Below, piece after piece: positions 1 through 7,618 of a stretch of DNA of 51,424 nt. The first letter of the stretch is position 1. Each line of letters opens with the position of its first letter. This DNA comes from an uncultured Dialister sp. (GTDB taxonomy: Bacteria > Bacillota > Negativicutes > Veillonellales > Dialisteraceae), in NCBI GenBank assembly GCA_934216155.1, contig CAKQBK010000007.1, positions 1-51,424 of the forward strand, written 5' to 3'. Made by a program: the position numbers and the translations under genes. Below the pieces are notes generated by a model. That model ran no database searches. It was not told the DNA's origin and saw only the letters and a program-made list of their open reading frames with translations.

Positions 1-69
1 TATATTTCCCATAGATGGCTGACTTTGACGACCAGTTTGGAGCGCCCTTGGGCAGAGAGAAACAGACAC

Positions 70-292
70 TGCTGTTACGTTAAGGATTTGCGTCAATAGG
101 TATGATTCCGCTAAAAGTTATAGATTACTCAGGTTTCATAGGTTACTAAGGTCTCTCACATTTCTCGAATGTACTAGTATTCTCTAGCGTTATCATCTCA
201 TTCAAGGAACCTGAGAAACTTAAGCATCCTGAGCAACCTCTGAAACTTTGCTGCAAATGAAATCATATGATGTTTCGCTTATCTTAATAGCA
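70..292. mobile_element. Family A palindromic element, copy A1
   Basis: The element has imperfect terminal inverted repeats: the left end reads TGCTGTTACGTTAAGG and the right end, reverse-complemented, reads TGCTATTAAGATAAG. The interior arms (about 122-247) consist of degenerate 9-nt units of the type CTCAGGTTN on one side and their complement on the other, around a centre with CTAGCG. It matches the better delimited copy at 11794-12022. No target duplication is evident here. Confidence 0.6.
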
Positions 293-368
293 AAAGTACC
301 TGATTTCACCAATCTTCCCATCTGGCATGCGCCTTCGCCGTATTCATGGTGACCTCTCCCTGGCAATT

Positions 369-394
369 CCACACGGATTTCTATCCGTGTTTTT
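369..394 (+). terminator. Terminator-like hairpin, plus orientation
   Basis: The stem ACACGGAT/ATCCGTGT encloses a TTCT loop and is followed by TTTTTG. It has the shape of a small Rho-independent terminator, but no plus-strand gene precedes it within the window, so it may serve a gene outside the window or be part of repeat DNA. Confidence 0.4.
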
Positions 395-407
395 GTCGTG
401 TCTTTTG

Positions 408-530
408 AAAAGGGTTCACAGGTTACTCAGGGTTCTCAGGTTGCTCAAGTTCCCCGAATGTGCAAATAGCCGCTGGCGTTATCATCTCAATAAAGAAGAT
501 AACGCCAGCGGCTATTTTGCATGTTATCAA
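408..530. repeat. Family A element, copy A2, with long near-perfect hairpin
   Basis: The left arm (about 410-456) consists of CTCAGGTT-type 9-nt units. The centre is an almost perfect inverted repeat of about 22 bp (462-483 against 498-520, core TAGCCGCTGGCGTTATC) with a 14-nt loop. This is the most intact central hairpin of the family here; most other copies keep only part of it. An open frame of 121 codons on the plus strand crosses this palindrome and is rejected as a gene. Confidence 0.6.
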
Positions 531-624
531 TCTTTGCGTTCTACATTACTCCCACATCATTCACCATATATGACCGATAGAAATAATGTAAATGGTACTA
601 TCACTATCTTCTTTACTCAAAACA

Positions 625-668
625 CAAAAACGGAAACCTGGCTGCCATGCACAAGTTTCCATTTTTTG
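625..668 (-). terminator. Terminator after the GHKL/DUF6339 operon
   Basis: The hairpin GGAAAC/GTTTCC (632-637 and 655-660) is flanked by A-rich DNA on one side and T-rich DNA on the other. On the minus strand it is followed by GTTTTTGTG. It lies about 40 bp after the last stop codon of the minus-strand operon (704) and is its likely end. Confidence 0.5.
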
Positions 669-703
669 TTTAAGAAATACAATGCAGTTTGATACGAAAA
701 ACC

Positions 704-1048
704 TCACACCGTATACCACCGACCATCTTCTATAATGATATCAAAATCGGGATTCATCCTGGACGTCACTTCCACATACCAATCATCTGAATCTTCCCAT
801 ACCACTTCAATCACTAATCCCTGCTCTTGATAAACATCATTCCACGTAGAAATGATAGCCCGATGATTCCTTGCTATCTGAAAATCTGCAATCACTGGAT
901 AACGCCTCAGAGAGCGAATCGTATCGTCATAGATAATTCCCCCTTCTTCCTCATCCTTAACCTTAGAAAAAGGAGTAAATTCATATTCACTATCAGCAGC
1001 TAACTCATTTAAAAAGCCAATGAACTTGATTGTTTCATAATCTATAAT
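704..1048 (-). CDS. Small acidic hypothetical protein with no standard start codon
   Basis: The frame is open from a stop at 1073-1075 down to the stop at 704 and its composition looks coding (rich in D, E, Y and W; late motif WEDSDDWYVEV). It contains no ATG or TTG upstream of an internal GTG at 895, and that GTG has no good ribosome binding site. Instead a GAGGAA Shine-Dalgarno-like sequence (1052-1057), overlapping the TGA of the upstream gene, precedes ATT (1048) and ATA (1045) codons in frame. The start is therefore a non-canonical codon, a +1 frameshift from the upstream DUF4236-type gene, or a lost ATG in a decaying gene. At about 115 residues it could be an immunity-like or accessory protein; I do not recognise the family. 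Confidence 0.4.
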   Translation of the reverse strand: MIDYETIKFIGFLNELAADSEYEFTPFSKVKDEEEGGIIYDDTIRSLRRYPVIADFQIARNHRAIISTWNDVYQEQGLVIEVVWEDSDDWYVEVTSRMNPDFDIIIEDGRWYTV

Positions 1049-1055
1049 GATTTCC

Positions 1056-1706
1056 TCACAGAAAAAGAATTCCTAAAAGAAGTGCTCCACCTAATATCCA
1101 TAACCAACAGCCACTGACACTGGTATATCCCGAATCCTCCGGAAGAATCGTCCCACAATTAAAACAATATTTACAACCTTTTCCCCGCGGAATGGGATAA
1201 TGACAATGAGGACATACACTGAAATTGTGATCGGCATATAGCTTTGCCACTTCTGCAGAAGGGACAGGATCAATTTCTGGTGTACACTCTTCTAACTTCT
1301 GCCCACATTGCGAACAAAAATGAGGTTGTTGCTGAAACACAGCACCGCATCGCGTGCAATGAATGCCTTCTGAAGAAATAGAAGGCTCCGTTGGTAATGA
1401 CGGCTGTACCAGCAGTCTATGACACGCCGGGCAAGCATCCCATCGTTTCCGCATGCCATGCCCACAATAAGGACACCGTTTCAAATAGGGTGCACCCACT
1501 CCACTAGATGCAGAAGAAGTGCGATTCTTTGACAAAGTGGTATAAGAAATCCCCGTCCCAGGTATCCCCACCGTAGTACGAGTACCATTCTTCCCAAATG
1601 TCACATGAGCACCACGTACACCGATAGATGTAGAAATCCCTCGCTTCCCCACATTTAACGTAACACCGGGGAGTATTTTGATTCGGCGATGAAAACGAAA
1701 TCCCAT
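1056..1706 (-). CDS. DUF4236 protein with zinc ribbons and C-terminal membrane segment
   Basis: The N-terminus (residues 1-60: basic start, then LPGVTLNVGKRGISTSIG and a TFGKNGTRTTVGIPGTG stretch) matches the DUF4236 family as I know it, a short beta-rich domain of unknown function. Three CxxC pairs follow as treble-clef or zinc-ribbon modules: CPYCG...CPACH (about 78-95), CTRCG...CSQCG (about 117-134) and CPHCH...CFNCG (about 166-184). The last 18 residues form one hydrophobic segment (WLWILGGALLLGILF), so the protein is probably tail-anchored. It starts 22 bp after the DUF6339-like gene with an AAAGGAAAACT-ATG start region, which suggests co-transcription. Its function is unknown. DUF4236/zinc-ribbon proteins also occur outside such operons, so its link to the upstream three genes is uncertain. 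Confidence 0.75.
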   Translation of the reverse strand: MGFRFHRRIKILPGVTLNVGKRGISTSIGVRGAHVTFGKNGTRTTVGIPGTGISYTTLSKNRTSSASSGVGAPYLKRCPYCGHGMRKRWDACPACHRLLVQPSLPTEPSISSEGIHCTRCGAVFQQQPHFCSQCGQKLEECTPEIDPVPSAEVAKLYADHNFSVCPHCHYPIPRGKGCKYCFNCGTILPEDSGYTSVSGCWLWILGGALLLGILFL

Positions 1707-1728
1707 AGTTTTCCTTTTTTCATAATAC

Positions 1729-2736
1729 TCATTTGTTCTTTCCTAAAGTAATAGTTCGTTTAATTCCTTTTTTCCGACTTGTATATCGAGATGTTTTTCT
1801 TCTCGGTTCTGCCACTAAAAAAGATCCAGTATACAATGGCTTCTTACTTTTATTTTTCTCCTTTTCAACTGATAAAACAATCTCTTCACCTAAACTCTTC
1901 TTTTTCGGCAGTACCTGATGAATGAAATTGTCTTTTTTCTTAGCCTTCTCCAATTCTGCTTCCGTTAATCCCGCTAAATAGATTTCCAGTCTTTCTTTGC
2001 TAATCTGATAGATTTCCTCCTCACTTAGAAAATCCAAAATAGTGACTGCACTGATATTATTTAAATAGGTTAAAATCGTTTCAAATGCAGCACGATTGAC
2101 TTGGTATCCCAATTTCTCATAATCTAATAACGCCCTCAAAATACCGTGCATAATATCCCTATTGCTAGTAAAATTTCGAGAACTAAGCAATACCATTTGA
2201 GAAGGAAACGCCTTTTGAGCTAACAATCTTGTAAGTTCATACGGATTCTCTCTGCTATCGTCATAGGTTAAATATCCAGCCCACCATAAACGAGATACAC
2301 AATTTACAAATACACCTCTACGCCCTGCAATAATACGCAAGTATGAACTTTTTATATCTTTGTCCACTCCACCTTGAATTTCACTTTTTCTACGAAACCA
2401 AATATAATCCCAAAGTACCGTATGCGATAATCCTGTCCAAAATCGTTCATCCCAGGCAACAGACAATGGCAAATCTTTCAATGCGCCATAAAGAATTTTG
2501 ATATTTTCAATTTCATTCAAACCATATTCCGGATGCTTTTTTGACATATCAATACCTGTTGCATCCAAGTTCATTTGAAAATCAGGAAATTCTTTATCAC
2601 AAGAGATTAAACCATTATTCTCTTTGAAATAGTTATTAAACCATTTTTTATCTTGATTTACATAATGTTCCTTGTAGCTTTTAAAATTAAGCTGTAAATC
2701 ATCTAAAGTCGCTTTTGTTACATATTGAAGAATCAT
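1729..2736 (-). CDS. DUF6339-like protein, third gene of the GHKL operon
   Basis: The 335-residue soluble protein has no signal peptide or membrane segment. It resembles DUF6339-type proteins by its overall pattern (family recall, no search): a tryptophan-rich middle with VAWDERFWTGLSHTVLWDYIW (about residues 95-115 in this frame), then RRGVFVNCVSRLWWAGY, then SRNFTSNRDIMHGILRAL. The tail (about 265-335) is strongly basic (KKKSLGEE, RRKTSRYTSRKKGIKR) and could bind nucleic acid. The start codon overlaps the stop of the preceding gene by 4 bp (ATGA), so the two are translationally coupled. Such proteins typically accompany an ATPase gene. Enzymatic activity is unknown and I see no recognisable catalytic motif. 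Confidence 0.6.
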   Translation of the reverse strand: MILQYVTKATLDDLQLNFKSYKEHYVNQDKKWFNNYFKENNGLISCDKEFPDFQMNLDATGIDMSKKHPEYGLNEIENIKILYGALKDLPLSVAWDERFWTGLSHTVLWDYIWFRRKSEIQGGVDKDIKSSYLRIIAGRRGVFVNCVSRLWWAGYLTYDDSRENPYELTRLLAQKAFPSQMVLLSSRNFTSNRDIMHGILRALLDYEKLGYQVNRAAFETILTYLNNISAVTILDFLSEEEIYQISKERLEIYLAGLTEAELEKAKKKDNFIHQVLPKKKSLGEEIVLSVEKEKNKSKKPLYTGSFLVAEPRRKTSRYTSRKKGIKRTITLGKNK

Positions 2737-3608
2737 AAATTATCCTCCTCAACACCATCAGTATTCAATGCATTCATGGCCACTTGGATAGGATTTTTTA
2801 AAATCACCTGGGCAGCTTCCAAAATCGTATCATTATCTTCTTTTAAATTTTCCAGTGAATATCCCGCTTTATCCAATAAGTCCATAATAGGCTCATACCA
2901 TTTTTTACCTTCAAATTGACTTTCCGCAGATTCGCTATCTTTTTTCATTCTTGTCAAAATCACAATCATAGCAGGCAAAAACAACAATGAAAAAGTGGCT
3001 TCGCGATACCGACCTTTGCCTAACGAGTTATATATGTTAAACAAAGAATCATCTATTCCCAATATAATATAGTCTTCATTATCAGTATCAACATATATAC
3101 TAGCCGCTCTTCCTTTTGCATTTCTTCTAATTTTTATCAGACTATCTGCATCCCTTGCTTCTGTAGACTTTCGTTCTATATAGATTTCTTTAGAAGTACC
3201 AATTGCTATGATATTACCTTTAGATAAGGTAACAACCATATTTTTGTCTAAAGCATTGAACGAACTATTATGATAATTTTCTATATCTTCATTCGCCACA
3301 ATAAACGTACAAATTTCTATGCAATCAGATAAATCATCTTTATTCAATAAAACAGATAATTTTTCTTTCCCAGTACTAAACCGTTTTCTCAGAGATGTTT
3401 TAGGACTTTCTATATGGACTAAATAAGAAACTTTTCCCTCCATAATCAATTGTTGTAACTGTGCATTTTCCAGATGAAAGCAAATATCAATTCGAACATT
3501 ATTTAAGCTATGCCTACATTGAACTTCTGCTGCAAATTTGGAATCTATATAATCATCATTAAAAGCACATAACATAGGGTAAGGAGTTAAACTATTTCTT
3601 AGCTTCAT
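2733..3608 (-). CDS. Hypothetical protein, middle gene of the GHKL operon
   Basis: The 291-residue protein has no membrane segment or signal peptide. I recognise no family by name. The N-terminal half is beta-rich with the pattern SLTPYPMLCAFNDDYI (residues 6-21) and later GKVSYLVHIESPKTSLRK (about 58-75), which I remember as typical of proteins encoded between a GHKL ATPase and a DUF6339 gene in other bacteria. The C-terminal half (about 200-291) is predicted helical, with a hydrophobic patch ATFSLLFLPAMIVILTRM that is too short and charged at both sides to be a confident membrane helix. It overlaps the ATPase gene by 17 bp and the DUF6339-like gene by 4 bp, so the three are made together and probably form one complex. 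Confidence 0.6.
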   Translation of the reverse strand: MKLRNSLTPYPMLCAFNDDYIDSKFAAEVQCRHSLNNVRIDICFHLENAQLQQLIMEGKVSYLVHIESPKTSLRKRFSTGKEKLSVLLNKDDLSDCIEICTFIVANEDIENYHNSSFNALDKNMVVTLSKGNIIAIGTSKEIYIERKSTEARDADSLIKIRRNAKGRAASIYVDTDNEDYIILGIDDSLFNIYNSLGKGRYREATFSLLFLPAMIVILTRMKKDSESAESQFEGKKWYEPIMDLLDKAGYSLENLKEDNDTILEAAQVILKNPIQVAMNALNTDGVEEDNL

Positions 3609-5520
3609 AATATACCGCCTCCATCATGCAATATCTGTCAATATTTACATCACATTGAATTCGTACTCGTTCCCCTTTGGCAATATCAGTTAAAAAGATT
3701 TCATTGCCATGGCAAGAATCTATATGCCCATTTCCTACAAGCAGATTAGCAGACTTAATAGTCAAACTATTATTAGATACACCACGTTCATTGGTTATAA
3801 GTAATACAAGTTTGGCACGTTTTATTTTCTTAGGAGCTATATACTCTATATAGCATTGCCCTTTTCGCGGATCTGCAGAACGAACTCTTGCCTGAATTGG
3901 AATTTCTTTATATTTGTATGTTTCAATCTCATCTCCATCTGTACCGGTATTATTTTTCTTTCCAGATGTTCCTTCATGAGTATGTGTACTCACCTTAACG
4001 GCAGCCCCTGTTCCGTCACCATTTGTTTTAGTTTTTTCAATAGATCTTGCTTTAGGCTTTGCTACATTAATTTCTTTCTCTCGTATTTCAGCAATATCTC
4101 CACCCAAAGTTTCTTTTGCATCATTTTTATTCGTATTATTTAAATCATCGGGCAAGAACTCTGCCATACCGAATGCATTCAATTGCTCAACATCTGTATT
4201 ACCAAAGGTGTTTCGCACACAATCTCGCATGTATTTTCTAAATCCTTTAAGCATTTTTTCCGCTTGCTTTTTCTTTTTAATTTCTTTTAAACGATCCGGA
4301 GCCCATGCATCATGAGATGGTACTTCCAAAGCTCTGAACGCAGCATTCATATGAGGACCGGTCATAAGTAAAACCCCGGTAAACTCAATAGAACTGCTAA
4401 TACGATCCTGTTCAAACAAGCGCATGCCTGATTTTCTAGTTAATAGAATACGGCTATTAAGTCCTTGTCCCTCTTTTAAACGAAGTTCACACTCTCCATT
4501 ATCAAATCCATATTCTTTCCCATATTCATCAGCATTCAATGAAATCACTTTTACACCTGAATCAGAACGTACCAACAGATCATAGTAGTCTTTTAAATAT
4601 TTGATATCTTTTCCATCTTCTGCATTTAATCCCCGGATATATACTTGCAAATTTTCTCTATTAATTTCTTCCCCATTAATATTCACAGAGAGCATCCCAT
4701 TCCAGATAGACACAAGAAAATTCAAAAGTACATATTTTTTTACTTCGTCTGCAAAATTTTCAACAGGAATAAACCCCATAATATAAATATCTGTACCCGT
4801 AGTATCTCTGTGATATTTCGGGTCAAAATTTGCCGCCTGTAATATGGCATTTAATTTATTATTATCAGAATAAAATCCTGTTCCCGTAGTCCACCCATCT
4901 TCAGTATCTGTTTTAAATCTTTTATCTTTAAAAGAAATCAAACGAGCCACACCAATATTAGATGACACTCTTGAGCCATTCTTTTCTTCACACAAGCTGG
5001 AATAAAAAACAGTTCGTAGATCAGAACAAGCAAAAGGTGCAGACTTACCAATGCCAAAACTTCCTTGTGCTGTTTTATTTTTATTGGAAGAGCCTCTTTC
5101 TTTGATCAATCGACTCCAATTACTTCCTTTTTCACCCGTTACTGCCCCTTGTAATCCAATTGTATTCCTATCACTAATACGCAACACCCTAATAACCTGG
5201 TTCTGTTTACCATCTATAATTTCTACTGCCCGTTTAAAAAAAGCGTTTGCATCATCATCTTCATTATCTCTCAAGCAAGCATGTATACTTTCAGAAAACC
5301 CTTCATAATCAGGAAAATCTTTGGCTAGCATTTCAAATTCTTTAAATTCAACAGTAATTGGTTCACTTTCATCTTTTCTAGCATCCAACGCATTCTGAAT
5401 TGTTTCTCGAACCAGTGAATGCATAACTCGTGCAGAAAATGTCTCAATCCCTGAATCATTAATACCGGTATACCCAGCATTTCCATTAGGGGCAAATCTC
5501 CATTTTGCTTGTTCCATCAT
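3592..5520 (-). CDS. GHKL-type ATPase, first gene of a putative three-gene (possibly five-gene) system
   Basis: The 642-residue protein has an N-terminal Bergerat-fold ATP-binding region. The N box is RETIQNALDA (about residues 38-47), with the Mg-binding Asn and the preceding Glu. A G1-like ISDRNTIGL follows near 115, with Asn in place of the usual Gly of DxG. The G2/lid is AQGSFGIGKSAPFA (about 150-163), as in Hsp90/MutL-like proteins. A middle region (about 230-430) contains the LLTRKSGMRLFEQD stretch. A Lys- and Asp-rich linker (about 455-525) leads to a beta-rich C-terminal domain. The start ATG ATG follows GGAGATAT; either Met fits. The gene heads the operon; a strong hairpin lies in its leader (5558-5608). 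Hydrolysis probably drives a conformational switch; the target is unknown. A defence role is inferred only from the module type. Confidence 0.7.
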   Translation of the reverse strand: MMEQAKWRFAPNGNAGYTGINDSGIETFSARVMHSLVRETIQNALDARKDESEPITVEFKEFEMLAKDFPDYEGFSESIHACLRDNEDDDANAFFKRAVEIIDGKQNQVIRVLRISDRNTIGLQGAVTGEKGSNWSRLIKERGSSNKNKTAQGSFGIGKSAPFACSDLRTVFYSSLCEEKNGSRVSSNIGVARLISFKDKRFKTDTEDGWTTGTGFYSDNNKLNAILQAANFDPKYHRDTTGTDIYIMGFIPVENFADEVKKYVLLNFLVSIWNGMLSVNINGEEINRENLQVYIRGLNAEDGKDIKYLKDYYDLLVRSDSGVKVISLNADEYGKEYGFDNGECELRLKEGQGLNSRILLTRKSGMRLFEQDRISSSIEFTGVLLMTGPHMNAAFRALEVPSHDAWAPDRLKEIKKKKQAEKMLKGFRKYMRDCVRNTFGNTDVEQLNAFGMAEFLPDDLNNTNKNDAKETLGGDIAEIREKEINVAKPKARSIEKTKTNGDGTGAAVKVSTHTHEGTSGKKNNTGTDGDEIETYKYKEIPIQARVRSADPRKGQCYIEYIAPKKIKRAKLVLLITNERGVSNNSLTIKSANLLVGNGHIDSCHGNEIFLTDIAKGERVRIQCDVNIDRYCMMEAVYYEAKK

Positions 5521-5557
5521 ATATCTCCTTTTCTAAAAAGATCGATCTACTCACCTA

Positions 5558-5608
5558 GATCAACAAAAGCCTAATAGCAAAAGATTTGCCATTAGACTTT
5601 GATTGATC
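5558..5608 (-). promoter_or_regulatory. Long leader hairpin upstream of the GHKL operon
   Basis: On the minus strand the leader folds into a nearly perfect hairpin: AAAGTCTAATGGCAAA pairs with TTTGCTATTAGGCTTTT around a 3-nt loop (16 bp, with two G-U pairs), extended by GATCAA/TTGATC at the base after a small bulge. The 3-prime arm ends in TTTTG. It lies about 40 bp upstream of the ATG. A TATAAT-like box is at 5640-5645 further upstream, without a clear -35. It may act as an attenuator, an mRNA stabiliser or an operator. Confidence 0.5.
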
Positions 5609-5783
5609 GAATCCAGATATAAAATTTTCTACTGTAACTATTATACATTTCGTCAACGACAACTACTGACACAGAAAATATTTTTAATAATTTTAAAGGG
5701 CATATAATTTATAACATCTTCCTATATAAATATTAGATCACAAATCATGACTATCTGCAAGAAGATACTTTCTTTAAAAGGGG

Positions 5784-5824
5784 TATAAAAAAAGAATGAC
5801 AAAATCAAATTGTCACCCTCTTTT
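5784..5824 (-). terminator. Terminator of the small gene at 5834
   Basis: On the minus strand the stem TGACAA/TTGTCA (5797-5802 and 5810-5815) is followed by TTCTTTTTTT, directly after the stop codon at 5834. This is a typical Rho-independent terminator, separating the small gene from the GHKL operon promoter region. Confidence 0.65.
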
Positions 5825-5833
5825 CTTACTATT

Positions 5834-6187
5834 TCATTTCAAAAAGAACTCATACACCCCATCCCCCACTTTAGAAATAATCAGCCATGGGAATGTTGTT
5901 TCTTCTTTCATCACTTCTGCAAAAACATCTTTCAATTTATTCTCCCAAAAGATACGCACTCTTCCGAGATATAAATTTTCCTTCTCTAAATGGGCTTCAT
6001 AGGTATAGCCATCGTATCGCACCTGGATGTCTCTTCGTTCTCCATTTTCCATAGAACAGGCATCAAAGAATCCATGCATCTCTCTAGGAATGGTAGCTCC
6101 AGCGTATCGAAAGATAGATTTGTCTGTTTTCTTCATTAGCGTCAACTCGTTGATAATTTCCCAGGATCTTACTTTTGTCTTTTCCAT
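5834..6187 (-). CDS. Orphan hypothetical protein, 117 residues
   Basis: The ATG at 6187 is chosen because AGGAGAAATAGGT precedes it. A longer frame to 6211 uses the Shine-Dalgarno sequence itself as coding and is unlikely. The protein is soluble, beta-rich and compact, with IFRYAGATIPREMHGFFD (about residues 26-43), then DIQVRYDGYTYEAHLEKE and LGRVRIFW. The order (an aromatic-Gly/iPrel-like phrase, a short beta ladder, RVRIFW) reminds me of small DNA-recognition or accessory domains attached to restriction enzymes, but I cannot name a family. Its own terminator lies at 5784-5824. It is adjacent to the divergent-free leader of the GHKL operon, same strand, about 310 bp upstream of that operon's start, so it is not obviously part of it. 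Confidence 0.6.
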   Translation of the reverse strand: MEKTKVRSWEIINELTLMKKTDKSIFRYAGATIPREMHGFFDACSMENGERRDIQVRYDGYTYEAHLEKENLYLGRVRIFWENKLKDVFAEVMKEETTFPWLIISKVGDGVYEFFLK

Positions 6188-6295
6188 ACCTATTTCTCCT
6201 GATGTAGCCACAAAAAAGTAATCGATTTATTTTCATTATACCATCATCAGGATCTTTGAACTACATACAATACGCAAACAAAAACTATTATCCGC

Positions 6296-6460
6296 TAGAG
6301 CTGTCTTTCTCGCTTTGCTCGAAAAATTGTATCGCCATTATGATTAGATGCAACAAGCCCTTTCCGCTAGTGCCTTGAGATTTCTCCACTCTCCTACACA
6401 TACAATTTTATATCATATGTTTCATTTCGCACAAATTCGACCGGTCGAAATGACGCTACG
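6296..6460. repeat. Family C repeat, partial copy
   Basis: The stretch shares CTCGCTTTGCTCGA, CCGCTAGTGC, TTCTCCACTCTCCTACACAT and a right end CGACCGGTCGAAATGACGCTA with the copies at 29418-29520, 39198-39446 and 50023-50310. Its left terminal repeat is not clear. Confidence 0.55.
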
Positions 6461-6477
6461 TTTAAAACTCTAATTGC

Positions 6478-6548
6478 CCAATGAGATGATATAGTAGCGT
6501 ATATCATCTCATTCAAGAAACCTGAGAACCCTTAGAACCTTACAATTT
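6478..6548. repeat. Family A repeat, partial copy A3
   Basis: The centre is a hairpin ATGAGATGATAT/ATATCATCTCAT (6481-6512) with AGTAGCGT as loop, followed by one 9-nt-unit arm (AACCTGAGAACCCTTAG). The other arm is missing, and a family C fragment abuts it. Confidence 0.55.
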
Positions 6549-6589
6549 TCTAGCGAACCCCTTCCGGTCGACTCAAATTTCTAACAATA

Positions 6590-6660
6590 TAAAAAAATTG
6601 GGGCGCTTCTAAACTTTGTGCGCCCCTTCCACCACTCCTAATTCCTAATTCCTCACTTCT
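6590..6660 (-). terminator. HT element: heptamer array plus terminator hairpin
   Basis: On the minus strand GTGAGGAATTAGG-type heptamers are followed by the hairpin GGGGCGC/GCGCCCC (6600-6626) and AATTTTTTTATA. This is the same module that follows many stop codons in the window, but here no gene ends nearby. Confidence 0.6.
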
Positions 6661-6675
6661 CCTAATCCCTAAAAC

Positions 6676-6707
6676 TTCCCAGTCACGAGTCACCAATCCA
6701 CCAGCCA
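6676..6707. repeat. GTGACTG heptamer repeat fragment
   Basis: The stretch consists of degenerate heptamers of the type CAGTCAC/GAGTCAC, as also seen near 22381, 22535, 22770, 34352 and 38980. No function is evident. Confidence 0.5.
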
Positions 6708-7135
6708 CCGATTTTCCCAACGCAAAAAATCCGGAACCAATCTCACCATCTATACCTAGGAGGGCGCACCCTGAATACGGCGCAGGTGCCGTCTTGTGTA
6801 CATAAGTACTACGTCTTTGCTGTCGTCAGAACGCCACGCGCTCGTTCAGCAGGAAGACAATGAGATGTGTAAAGTTCCGGATTATGTAATTTGTATGTGA
6901 CCCAAAGCAGGGAGAGAAAAACGGGTCTACATTTCACTCTCTATGCCCGATGGATTCCGATGCCTTGCCAGATCTGCCGTTTCATCCGTTTTCTTTCCGT
7001 CAGGTCCTCTGCGCATTAAGATATCTTGGACCGGAAGGAAAACGTAGAAATAGGTGTACACACAGTGCATCAGATTTCATGTCTATATGATACTACAGAT
7101 TTTCTGAAAAAGGAAGAGAAAAACAGTTGCTAGAT
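6708..7135. other. Gene-free stretch with possible coding remnants
   Basis: No intact gene is seen. On the minus strand, about 6940-7050 has a short open frame ending ARHRNPSGIESEM that looks like the end of a decayed gene, and 6770-6890 has higher GC than the flanks. Neither can be identified. The stretch lies between repeat elements. Confidence 0.3.
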
Positions 7136-7200
7136 GTTTATGCGGTGCTTTCTAATTTGTGCACCGCCACCACCATTCCTAATTTCTCATTCCTCATTGC
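7136..7200 (-). terminator. HT element, copy at 7136
   Basis: The hairpin GCGGTGC/GCACCGC with the heptamer tail (TTCCTAATTTCTCATTCC in plus orientation) abuts the gene remnant at 7205-7400. It belongs to the same family as the other heptamer-terminator modules. Confidence 0.5.
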
Positions 7201-7204
7201 ATTT

Positions 7205-7400
7205 ATAGCAGCACAAAAAAGCATGGCACCTTTTGATAACCATAATGATGACCACCATTAATCGGCAACAGCGCGTTTCACAATTTCCCTAAGGAAATGC
7301 TAGCTCTAGGTTCGGTCGTAACAGCCTGAACATCAGAAGTTGGTATTTGGTAGGTATCCATGCTTCCTTATGTAGTTTTCAGCTCGTCTGCGGGCCCACT
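7205..7400 (-). pseudogene. Decayed copy of the gene fragment at the right window edge
   Basis: The minus strand encodes SDVQAVTTEPRASISLGKL followed by a stop (7278-7280), close to PDVQPVTTEPRA in the fragment at 51258-51424. Upstream, the LHKEAW block of the other copy is still recognisable but in a different frame, so this copy is frameshifted. Similarity continues past the stop (CCGATTAATGG against CCGATTCATGG, then CATTATGG and CATGCTT). The function of the parent gene is unknown. Confidence 0.55.
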
Positions 7401-7618
7401 TGTTAGCTGGGATTGGAAATCGAGCATCTAAAATTTATACCGCCTCTCTTTTGTATCCTCCAGTCCTTAAGGTGTGTACTACTGGATTCCACAATGAAAT
7501 TGAGCATTCCGGAAAGATGTCTTTTTTCCTCTCCATCTATATAGTAGAGCGAAGTCTTTTTATCGGAACATTTTTATAGAAAAGAAAGTACATTTATACT
7601 ATATTGCACCATAAATAG

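Noticed and set aside
327..692. Plus-strand open frame of 121 codons
   Set aside because: It runs through a family A palindrome and the operon terminator, has no ribosome binding site, and its composition follows the repeats.
1091..1273. 60-codon minus-strand frame within the DUF4236-type gene
   Set aside because: It is an out-of-frame shadow of a gene with clear zinc-ribbon motifs.
6470..6550. CRISPR array from the many short repeats
   Set aside because: Repeats are degenerate palindromes at scattered sites without constant-length spacers, and no cas gene is present.
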